Source: Stictocephala bisonia
Lineage: Eukaryota; Arthropoda; Insecta; Hemiptera; Membracidae
Length of the DNA stretch: 64,000 nucleotides
Direction: 5' to 3'
NCBI GenBank assembly: GCA_035578905.1
Contig: JAQJVL010000704.1
Location: 186,001 to 250,000 of the forward strand
Shown here: positions 54,501-64,000 of the stretch, in pieces
How positions within the stretch are numbered: the first letter of the stretch is position 1
How the letters are laid out: each line of letters opens with the position of its first letter
Notes under the pieces: model-generated
Told to the model about the DNA's origin: nothing
What the model saw: only the letters and a program-made list of their open reading frames with translations
Database searches by the model: none
Program-made: the position numbers and the translations under genes

Positions 54501-57500
54501 GCTTACATCCAACCTTAATCCCTTGTTTATATTAAACTGTGTATTACAGGGGCCGAACTAGTGGTCAAAACAAACAACTTACTGTCAGATGTATATGAGT
54601 TTGACAAGTGGTAACTAACTCTAGTTGGCTTACATCCAACCTTAATCCCTTGTTTATATTAAACTGTGTATTACAGGGGCCAAACTAGTGGTCAAAACAA
54701 ACTACACACTGTCTGACGTATATGAGTTTGACAAGTGCTAACTAACTCTAGTTGGCTTACATCCAACCTTAATCCCTTGTTTATATTAAACTGTGTATTA
54801 CAGGGGCCGAACTAGTGGTCAAAACAAACAACTTACTGTCAGATGTATATGAGTTTGACAAGTGGTAACTAACTCTAGTTGGCTTACATCCAACCTAATC
54901 CCTTGTGTATATTAAACTTTGTATTATAAGGGTCGAACTATAGTGGTTAAAACAAACAACACACTGCCAGATGTATATGAGTTTGACAAGTGCTAACTAA
55001 CTCTAGTTGGCTTACATCCAACCTAATCCCTTGTGTATATTAAACTGTGTATTACAGGGGCCGAACTAATGGTCAAAACAAACAACATACTGTCAGATGT
55101 ATATGAGTTTGACAAGTGCTAACTAACTCTAGTTGGCTTACATCCAACCTAATCCCTTGTGTATATTAAACTGTGTATTACAGGGGCCGAACTAGTGGTC
55201 AAAACAAACAACATACTGTCAGATGTATATGAGTTTGACAAGTGCTAACTAACTCTAGTTGGCTTACATCCAACCTAATCCCTTGTGTATATTAAACTGT
55301 GTATTACAGGGGCCGAACTAGTGGTCAAAACAAACAACATACTGTCAGATGTATATGAGTTTGACAAGTGCTAACTAACTCTAGTTGGCTTACATCCAAC
55401 CTAATCCCTTGTGTATATTAAACTGTGTATTACAGGGGCCAAACTAGTGGTCAAAACAAACTACACACTGTCTGACGTATATGAGTTTGACAAGTGCTAA
55501 CTAACTCTAGTTGGCTTACATCCAACCTAATCCCTTGTGTATATTAAACTGTGTATTACAGGGGCCGAACTAGTGGTCAAAACAAACAACATACTGTCAG
55601 ATGTATATCAGTTTGACAAGTGCTAACTAACTCTAGTTGGCTTACATCCAACCTAATCCCTTGTGTATACTAAACTGTGTATTACAGGGGCCAAACTAGT
55701 GGTCAAAACAAACTACACACTGTCTGACGTATATGAGTTTGACAAGTGCTAACTAACTCTAGTTGGCTTACATCCAACCTTAATCCCTTGTTTATATTAA
55801 ACTGTGTATTATAAGGGGCGAACTAGTGGTCAAAATAAACAACACACTGATAGGTGAACATGAGTTTGACAAGTGCTAACTAACTCTAGTTGGCTTACAT
55901 CCAACCTAATCCCTTGTTTATATTAAACTGTGTATTATAAGGGGCGAACTAGTGGTCAAAATAAACAACACACTGATAGGTGAACATGAGTTTGACAAGT
56001 GTTAACTAACTCTAGTTTGCTTACATCCAACCTAATCCCTTGTTTATATTAAACTGTGTATTATAAGGGGCGAACTAGTGGTCAAAATAAACAACACACT
56101 GATAGGTGAACATGAGTTTGACAAGTGTTAACTAACTCTAGTTGGCTTACATCCAACCTTAATCCCTTGTTTATATTAAACTGTGTATTACATGGGCCGA
56201 ACTAGTGGTCAAAACAAACAACTTACTGTCAGATGTATATGAGTTTGACAAGTGCTAACTAACTCTAGTTGGCTTACATCCAACCTAATCCCTTGTGTAT
56301 ATTAAACTTTGTATTATAAGGGTCGAACTATAGTGGTTAAAACAAACAACACACTGCCAGATGTATATGAGTTTGACAAGTGCTAACTAACTCTAGTTGG
56401 CTTACATCCAACCTAATCCCTTGTGTATATTAAACTGTGTATTACAGGGGCCGAACTAGTGGTCAAAATAAACAACACACTGATAGGTGAACATGAGTTT
56501 GACAAGTGTTAACTAACTCTAGTTGGCTTACATCCAACCTAATCCCTTGTGTATATTAAACTGTGTATTACAGGGGCCGAACTAGTGGTCAAAATAAACA
56601 ACACACTGATAGGTGAACATGAGTTTGACAAGTGTTAACTAACTCTAGTTGGCTTACATCCAACCTAATCCCTTGTTTATATTAAACTGTGTATTACAGG
56701 GGCCGAACTAGTGGTAAAAATAAACAACACACTGATAGGTGAACATGAGTTTGACAAGTGTTAACTAACTCTAGTTGGCTTACATCCAACCTAATCCCTT
56801 GTTTATATTAAACTGTGTATTACAGGGGCCGAACTAGTGGTAAAAATAAACAACACACTGATAGGTGAACATGAGTTTGACAAGTGTTAACTAACTCTAG
56901 TTGGCTTACATCCAACCTAATCCCTTGTTTATATTAAACTGTGTATTACAGGGGCCGAACTAGTGGTCAAAATAAACAACACACTGATAGGTGAACATGA
57001 GTTTGACAAGTGCTAACTAACTCTAGTTGGCTTACATCCAACCTAATCCCTTGTGTATATTAAACTGTGTATTACAGGGGCCGAACTAGTGGTCAAAATA
57101 AACAACACACTGATAGGTGAACATGAGTTTGACAAGTGTTAACTAACTCTAGTTGGCTTACATCCAACCTAATCCCTTGTGTATATTAAACTGTGTATTA
57201 CAGGGGCCGAACTAGTGGTCAAAATAAACAACACACTGATAGGTGAACATGAGTTTGACAAGTGTTAACTAACTCTAGTTGGCTTACATCCAACCTAATC
57301 CCTTGTGTATATTAAACTGTGTATTACAGGGGCCGAACTAGTGGTAAAAATAAACAACACACTGATAGGTGAACATGAGTTTGACAAGTGTTAACTAACT
57401 CTAGTTGGCTTACATCCAACCTAATCCCTTGTGTATATTAAACTTTGTATTATAAGGGTCGAACGAGTGGTCAAAACGAACAACACACTGTCTGACGTAT

Positions 57501-57985
57501 ATGAGTTTGACAAGTGCTAACTAACTCTAGTTGGCTTACATCCAACCTAATCCCTTGTGTATATTAAACTGTGTATTACAGGGGCCGAACTAGTGGTCAA
57601 AACAAAAAAACTACTGTCAGATGTATATGAGTTTGACAAGTGCTAACTAACTCTAGTTGGCTTACATCCAACCTGTAATCCCTTAATAATATAAAACGTG
57701 TATTATAAGGGGCAAACTAGTGGTCAAAATAAACAACACACTGATAGGTGAACATGAGTTTGACAATTGTTAATTAACTCTTGTTGGTTTTCATCAAACT
57801 TAATCCCTTTTCTATATTAAACTGTGTATTACAGGGGCCGAACTAGTGGTCAAAACGAACAACATACTGTCAGATGAACGTGGGTGGTGAGTTTGAGAGG
57901 AACTAATTAACCCTAGTTGGCTTTCATCTAACCTTGTTATTCGTAAAGGATATTAAACTTTGTGTTACATGGATAAAATTAGTGG

Positions 57986-58891
57986 TATGATAGTACAAAC
58001 ACCACGAATAGTACAAACTATGATGAATATGAGAGGTAAGTGTTTCAAGTGCTGATTAACAAATAAATTCTGTTTGTAAGGAAACATATTTAATAAAATT
58101 CAAATCATATAAATCAAATGATATATACGTTAAATTAGTGAATTTCTCAAGAAGATGCATGAATTTGAAAAAACAAAATTATATTTACAATAAGAAGATG
58201 AAGTATTTAAATTATTCATGAATTTTATTAATAATTCCTTATTACTTTAACTTTAAGAGATGAGTAAAAATTTTAAAGACAGTTCAAATGACATCTTGTA
58301 TTGTCTACGTATTAATAATTTTTTTTAGGCTTACATCAAAGTAAGAAACCACCAGAAAAGGTAATAAGTGGTTAGTGGGTGTTGTAAATACAATTTGGGA
58401 ATTTTTATCCCACGTATCTATGACTTTTTTGCTCAGTTAATTTAGTTTATTTTAGGTATTTATAAGCTATATGAAAGCACCATATTATCTTGATAATGTC
58501 AGATAATTTTATAAGTTTTTTTTAACAGGTAACACTTTTTTTTATGATTTATTAACTTTTTCTGAAGACAAAACATGGCGGCCCTTTAAACCTTGCAACA
58601 CCAAACAATGGCATGCCAATTTAAAATCTCTCACAGATTGATAGAATCTTGGTAACTTCACATGACTGAACATTATAAAGAGAATTTGGTACGATGTGAT
58701 ATTTTTGTCTATTGAGTAGAAAAAAGACAATATCACGTTCTTCGCATGACTAAAAATACATCATAATTTCATTTCTTCATGACTAAAAAATGTTTCACCA
58801 AAAATTAGCTTGGCTTCGAGATAGTTTAAAAACTGGTACAGTATTAAGGAGAAAGTAAAGAGGAAATAATAAGCTATGCACAGGAAATGTG
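57986..58891. other. AT-rich DNA between satellite and minisatellite
   Basis: No gene. Short minus frames near 58,542-58,943 are unrecognised; part of the second overlaps the minisatellite start. Confidence 0.4.
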
Positions 58892-59588
58892 GGGCTTGGT
58901 AGTAACAGAAAAATATCATAAAACTACTCAAATATCGATTCACATGTCTTATGGTCTTTGCACTTTGATATGAAATTTCGGGCTTGGTAGTGACAGAAAA
59001 ATGTCATGATTTGACACTAAAAGATCGATTCACATTTCTTATGGTCTTTAGACTTTGATATGAAATATGGGGCTTGGTAGTGACAGAAAAATATAAAACT
59101 ACTCAAAGATCGATTCACATTTCTTATGGTCTTTGGACTTTGATATGAAATTTGGGGCTTGGTAGTGACAAAAACATATAATGAAATTACTCAAAGATCG
59201 ATTTTCATTTCTTATGGTCTTTGGACTTTGTTATGAAATGTGGGACTTGGTAATGACAGAAAAATATCATGAAACTACTCAAATATTGATTCAAATTTCT
59301 TATGGTCTTTGGACTTTGTTTTGAAATGTGGTGTTCGGTAGTGACAGAAAAATATCATGCAACTACTCAAATATCGATTCACATTCTTATGGTCTTTGGA
59401 CTTTGATATGAAATGTGGGGCCTGGTAGTGACAGAAAAATATGAAACTACTCAAAGATCGATTCTCATTTCTCATGGTCTTTGGACTTTGATATGAAATG
59501 TGCAGCTTAGTAGTAACAGAAAAATATCATAAAACTACTCAAAGATCGATTCTCATTTCTTATAGTCTTTCGACTTTGATATGAAATG
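58892..59588. repeat. 87-bp minisatellite, about 8 units
   Basis: Starts of the word GGGCTTGGTAGTGACAG or its variants fall at 58892, 58980, 59070, 59155, 59242, 59330, 59418 and 59503, so units are 85-90 bp. Each contains ACTACTCAAAGATCGATTC and TTATGGTCTTTGGACTTTGA. Units differ by several substitutions and small deletions, so the array is older than the 126-bp satellite. Confidence 0.92.
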
Positions 59589-60472
59589 AATGTTTGTTTT
59601 TTTACTAGAAATATAAAAAATACAGGATGATATAAAATATCACAATAAAATACACATATATTAAGTATAAATATAGAATGAATTTAACTAAGTATAAAAT
59701 ATTTTCCTTAGTTTAATTATATAAACAAATGATAGTTTCTTTACGAATATTATTAACTGTATGCAACATGAATGTAGGAAATACCAATTCAGTGTAGAAC
59801 GGTTTTCTATGTTTAGACGTGTTTTGTTTTGGGATAATGGCAAAATCTATCAAGTTTTATTTGGTTAGACCTTCTGGAGTAGTGGGTCAAATTACTGAAA
59901 TATATTCTGTTGGGCCTACTATCTGAACCCCACGATTGTATGATTTCATTTGAGACAAGTTCCAAAGAGGAGACTCACTCACTAATGCATGAGAATCCAC
60001 CTACTATCGTACTAGTTTTAATAGCACTTAAATTAAATCAGTAACGTACAAAGTTCAGTTCAACCAAAAATATTCATTAAATTAATAATTTATCTATCAG
60101 TTATACATAAAATAAATAGAACTATATTTTGTATGTATTTTTAAATATAGAATGTTTTTACTATTATTGTTATTTTGTTTAACATGATTGTACGTTTTTA
60201 TTCAAATTAATATATACTAGTACCATGTTTCCAAAACCATATATGCTTTAAATTACGAAGACGTTGTATCAACTGAAAGAAATAACTACAGATATCAAGA
60301 TTGTATCGTTGTTTGTAAGAATATATTAGTGACACAGTTTCTCTTTAGAGGTTGGGGTCAGTCTCCTCCTGATTTAATGGAACTGAATACACACATTGAT
60401 TAAATGGTTTTGTGTCATTAGCTCAGTTCACTGTAGTACAGTGGTAAGTTAGAACCTCTTACCTATCTGCAC
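59589..60472. other. AT-rich intergenic DNA
   Basis: Nothing recognised before the ribozyme-like core. Confidence 0.4.
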
Positions 60473-60497
60473 CTGATGAGACGTAGCAACGTCGAAA
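60473..60497 (+). ncRNA. Hammerhead-ribozyme-like catalytic core
   Basis: CTGATGA (60473-60479) is followed by a perfect 5-bp stem, GACGT/ACGTC (60480-60484 with 60489-60493, loop AGCA), and then GAAA (60494-60497). These are the invariant core boxes and stem II of a hammerhead ribozyme. Stem I could use CAC just upstream with GTG near 60,516, but the expected U-H cleavage dinucleotide and a clear stem III are not seen. It may be a decayed copy. Penelope-like elements, found 1.6 kb away, are known to carry hammerheads. Confidence 0.35.
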
Positions 60498-61735
60498 ATG
60501 CCACACACCCTTCAGTGTGAAAATATTGATAAATTACAACCTTATTGTACAACTACAAACCCAGACAAATCTGTTGACACCTCAACCGTTTAAATTGGTC
60601 AATAATTAAGGGAGGAGTTTAGTTGACAAAAAACGGATTCACGTATTTATATATCAGAATATTAATATTTTAAAATGAAGTAATATTATTCTATTACTAT
60701 AACAGTATAGTTCATATTTAAATGAATTCGTAGGAATACAGTGCTTATTGATCCAACATTATTCTCCAAATTGAACCTTATTTAAATACATTGTGAGAAT
60801 GTTATTTTATAATAAAATCCAACAAGTTTTATCTGTATTTTTTTATTATCAGTAACTAAGTACTGTGAGTTTATACATCATACATAGAAGTAATTACTTT
60901 GATCTATACTGTAACTTATTTAATAAACCTAGTAATGTACTAAAATCTTATCTGTTGTTGTGACAAAATGTCTGAAACTTCTCTGATGAAAATCCCTTTT
61001 AACCAAGAACATTGTCTTTTACATTTTGTCTTTACAACATCTGCTTCATTGTAACACTTGTCACAAGTGTTTAGTTTCAAGGTAGTTTATATTAACTATA
61101 TTTGTTGTTAACAAGTTTGGCACCTAAGGTCACAGATATTCTGAACACTAGATAATAAAAACAACTCATTTTACATTTGAAATTATTTTATACAATAACT
61201 TTTTTAAAGATTTTAGAGAAATGTCATTCAAAGTAACATAAACTCATTTATTTTTAAGTATATTGAGACACTAAACAATTTTAGACGTCATTTTGACCAA
61301 ATCTAAATAAAACATAAATTATGATTTATTTGTATCTTCAAAATAGTTAAAATGTATTTCTTGAATAATCTATTTATATTTAATACGTGAGGTAGGTTTT
61401 AATAACGTAACTCCTCCCATATTGCTTACGTAATTTAAGTATTTCGTGGTGACAAACACGTTTTCCTATTTGTTAGTTGTGCAATAACATCTAGAATGTT
61501 CAATTTATCCACCCTGAAACGCATGGAAAGCCTTCAAAGTACTTTTTTCGGCCTTAAGAACTACATCGATATAATTAACTTTTTTTTTGAATTAATAAAA
61601 AGTAACAGCTGTTAAAACAATAATCAACACCTGTTTTATACTGTTAGTGCAAATTTAGATTGATAGTACCGGGAGACCGAGCTTCACTCAGTTCAATATT
61701 TTAGACCGAATAGGTAGCATCTATATCTCCCAGAA
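60498..61735. other. AT-rich intergenic DNA
   Basis: No gene or repeat recognised. Confidence 0.4.
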
Positions 61736-62062
61736 GATCCTGAGGATTTTTTTTTGTTGCTCTACCTTGAAAGTTATTAATACATTTCGTTTCAGAGGTC
61801 TTCCGCGTTTACCTTTAGCCCCTTTGTGGAATTTGGCCTGTGGCCTCGTGAGGGAGCTCAGCCTACGGCCTCACCGAGACACTCTGCTACAGGCCCTTGA
61901 TCCTGAGTATTGATTTTTGTTGCTCTACCTTGAAGGTTATTAATAAATTTCATTTCATAGGTCTTCCACGTTTACCTCTAGCCCCTTTTTGGAACTCGGC
62001 CTACGGCCTCGCGGGAGAAAGTTCGGCCTGCGTTCTCACCAAGCCCTCTGCTACAGTCCCAT
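61736..62062 (+). repeat. 163-bp tandem duplication, GC-richer
   Basis: GATCCTGAG starts copies at 61736 and 61899. Both contain TTGTTGCTCTACCTTGAA, GGTCTTCC.CGTTTACCT, GGCCT.CGGCCTC-like words and CTCTGCTACAG. It abuts a truncated Penelope-like fragment, so it may be that element's terminal repeat region, though this is not proven. Confidence 0.75.
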
Positions 62063-62102
62063 TTGTGGATCTCGGTATGTTGCTTCGTAAGAAAGATTGT
62101 AC

Positions 62103-62263
62103 AAATACATTACCAATTGATTTGCCTACTGAATAAAATTAATTAATTCAAAATTTATCTTCCCAATCTTTCAATGAAATCAATCTTTTACAAACAGGTC
62201 TAAATTTTATTATTCAATCAACAAAAAGAACAGAAAAAGCACACATATTTATTGATGTAGAAG
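62103..62263 (+). pseudogene. Truncated Penelope-like element fragment (N-terminal region)
   Basis: The 160 bp match 63080-63245 closely: both carry TACTGAATAAAAT, CTTCCCAATCTTTCAATGA and GGTCTAAATTTTA. Translation gives LSSQSFNEINLLQTGLNF, like the early N-terminal region of Penelope-like RT proteins (Leu-x-x-Gly-Leu-x-Phe). It ends abruptly at about 62,263. Confidence 0.6.
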
Positions 62264-63079
62264 TGATGGGGGCACGCGAAACTTGCAGGGGTGTTACTAA
62301 TTTGAAATATTGTTTTTCAAGAACAGTTACAGGGGATCCCAAAAGTTTGCATTAGCATTAATTTATCATAAAAATATGATATATTACCTAGTATTTGCAC
62401 ACACAAAAAATAAATAAATAAAAATAAAAAACAGATAAAGTATGAAAAGTGTTAATGTACATCCTGTATTTACAATAGTATTATAAATTGTATTTTACTA
62501 CCAGTCATCGCAAATATATCACTAAAAAAAAAAAAAAAAAAACTATTATGACCAGTAAACAGAAAATGTATTGTCATATTAAAAACCTAAAATAATGTTT
62601 TGGGAAAACGAACACTTTCCAAATCAATATTCCATCCAAGTTATACATTTATTACTATCTTAAAAAGAAAGGTTAACTTGATAAGTTTCTCGGAGAGCAC
62701 AACTTAAAGCATTATTGTCAAGAAGAATATTCTACTATTATAAAACTAGTTAATTACGTTGACTTTATAACAAAAGCCGCTATAAAAGAGATAACATATA
62801 GTATCATTCTTCAAGATCGTAACAGAAAAAATTCTCCACAATGCGAAAAAATTTTCTCAATCTAGAAATTATTTACTTATACTCATAACAAGCAAACTTT
62901 GAATTACAAGCCATGGCATTACACTTTAAAGTCACTAAACAACTTAATTATGTTATCTATAAAATTGTTCAAGACAATATATTTCAATGTTACAAAGTAT
63001 TGAATATAAACATGAACACAAACTCAAAAACTAAAAAATAAGTTCAGTAACCTAATCATAAATTATTCAGTTACAAATG
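62264..63079. other. AT-rich DNA between two Penelope-like fragments
   Basis: Contains an A-rich run near 62,523-62,541. No gene seen. Confidence 0.4.
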
Positions 63080-63520
63080 AAAATATATTACCGATTGATG
63101 TGTCTACTGAATAAAATCAATTAATCAAAATTTACCTTCCCAATCTTTCAATGACGATGAAATCAATATTTTACAAAAAGGTCTAAATTTTAATATCCAA
63201 TCAACAAAAAGAAAAGAAAAACAACACATATTAATTGATGTAGAATTAAATATAAAATATCAAAAACATAATGAAAAATCAGCAATTACATGTGATTTTG
63301 AAAATGCTATAAAACATTTAAATCTCAATAAAAAGGAAGGAAACAATAAATATTGTTTTGTGAAAATATTGTTTTGTTAAAAGAAAAAATGTTTTTTATC
63401 TAAAAGCTGATAAAGGTAATACAATTAATTGTGATATTTGATAAAAATTAATATTTTAGCAGTGTTCATTAAATTTTAAATGAAGGTCCATATATTAAAA
63501 TGAAGAAACCCCTGACGATA

Positions 63521-63575
<55 letters not shown>

Positions 63576-64000
63576 TCAACATCATCTACTTTAAAACAAT
63601 GCAAGAATATCATTACAAAAGAAATGTCAAAAAATTAACCTTTATAAACCAAATATTCCAAAACTTTATTGCCTACCAAAAATTCATAAAACCTAGTAAT
63701 AAAATGCGTCCAATAGTTTCATGTATTAAAACTACTTACTTCATTGTCCTACATACTTACTATCAAAATGGTTAGTTCAATAACTACAACAATATACATT
63801 TCCTACAACACTTTCTGGTAAAGATGATTTGAAGTTTTGAATATGACTAAAAATGTATGACTTGAAGATAATGAATATTTAATTTCTTTTGATGTAACCT
63901 AACTTTACCCAAATGTACCTATAAAAGAAACTATTGATATAATAAAAAAAAACTGGTTAATTTCCATGAGAGTTGAACAAGTAAACATTGATTAATATAT
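63080..64000 (+). pseudogene. Penelope-like element reverse transcriptase, decayed, continues beyond window
   Basis: Several frames together carry Penelope-like RT landmarks in order. First is LSSQSFNDDEINILQKGLNF. Next is LKADKGNTI (about 63,400-63,425), the conserved A-D-K-G motif. Then come KKPL, and after a TA-repeat interruption FIKPSNKMRPIVSCIKT (about 63,680-63,735), like the P-K-I-H-K-P...R-P-I-V-S motif. Last is YLISFDVT, stop, LYPNVPIKETIDIIKKNW (about 63,870-63,955), RT motif A with the catalytic Asp in SFDV. Frameshifts, stops and the microsatellite make it non-functional. The rest of RT and any GIY-YIG endonuclease lie outside. Confidence 0.8.
63518..63573. repeat. (TA)n microsatellite inside the Penelope-like RT
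   Basis: About 55 bp of TA with one TG interruption. It splits the element between the KKPL motif and the K-P...M-R-P-I-V-S motif. Confidence 0.9.

Larger units (their letters stand above)
40737..57985 (+). repeat. 126-bp satellite array, about 136 tandem monomers
   Basis: The word ACTCTAGTTGGCTTACATCC recurs at 40741, 40867, 40993, 41125, 41251, 41377, 41504, 41631, 41757 and so on, giving a 126-bp monomer with occasional 1-bp or 5-bp insertions. Each monomer contains a GTTGG-CTTACAT-CCAAC hairpin, CCCTTGT, TATTAAACTGTGTATTA, a GGGGC(C)GAACTAGTGGTC block and GAGTTTGACAAGTG. Variants fall into types: ATAAGGGGCG, ACAGGGGCCG or ACATGGGCCG; and AACACACTGATAGGTGAAC, AACTTACTGTCAGATG, AACATACTGTCAGATG or TACACACTGTCTGACG. 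Although 126 is a multiple of three, stops occur in all plus frames, so it is non-coding. The left edge is sharp; the right edge decays from about 57,660. Confidence 0.97.

Noticed and set aside
40737..57985. CRISPR array or coding repeat
   Set aside because: Monomers are contiguous with no unique spacers, and stops occur in all plus frames. It is a eukaryotic satellite. I also looked for a CENP-B box and did not find the required TTCG...A..CGGG pattern.

Overview
The window looks like AT-rich, intron- and repeat-dominated genomic DNA from an invertebrate animal, probably an arthropod. The reasons are the Jockey/I-like LINE remnants with an RNase H and zinc-knuckle tail, a Penelope-like element, a Ty3/gypsy-like remnant, a TTAA-flanked DNA transposon, long microsatellites and a very large satellite array. 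I see no prokaryotic features and no intact long protein-coding ORF. The species cannot be fixed from the sequence.

Layout. 1-2823 holds the 3' end of a plus-strand gene. Three exons (1-76, 2001-2150, 2816 onward) join in phase across two phase-1 introns and end in TAG. The visible C-terminal 77 residues resemble the catenin-binding part of a cadherin cytoplasmic tail. 2824-20,650 is mostly AT-rich non-coding DNA. It contains a 132-bp tandem duplication carrying palindromic CRE sites, a CpG-richer patch with possible minus-strand splice sites, several tRNA-like (SINE-type) remnants, perfect hairpins, a minus-strand LINE reverse-transcriptase pseudogene (about 16.5-16.85 kb) and a plus-strand LINE tail (18.6-19.2 kb).

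20.6-29.5 kb is rich in simple DNA. It has (TA)n and (GT)n tracts, and a 36-bp G-quadruplex-forming minisatellite family at three places in both orientations. One of these places is enclosed by perfect 108-bp inverted repeats, giving a 1.1-kb foldback structure. 32.9-34.0 kb is a 1,036-bp DNA transposon with matching 17-bp ends and TTAA flanks, holding a decayed N-terminal transposase-like frame. 36-39.2 kb has possible minus-strand exons and another weak RT remnant.

40.74-57.98 kb is an uninterrupted tandem array of about 136 copies of a 126-bp monomer. It has higher-order blocks of about 23-28 monomers, a sharp left edge and a decaying right edge. Beyond it lie an 87-bp minisatellite (58.9-59.6 kb), a hammerhead-ribozyme-like core (60.47 kb), a 163-bp tandem duplication (61.74-62.06 kb) and pieces of a Penelope-like element that runs off the right end.

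Apart from the cadherin-like exons, nearly everything recognisable is mobile or tandemly repeated DNA. The most unusual items are the higher-order satellite, the G4-bearing foldback element and the TTAA element. Exon and transposon calls were made by eye from reading frames, splice motifs and family motifs; no searches were run.
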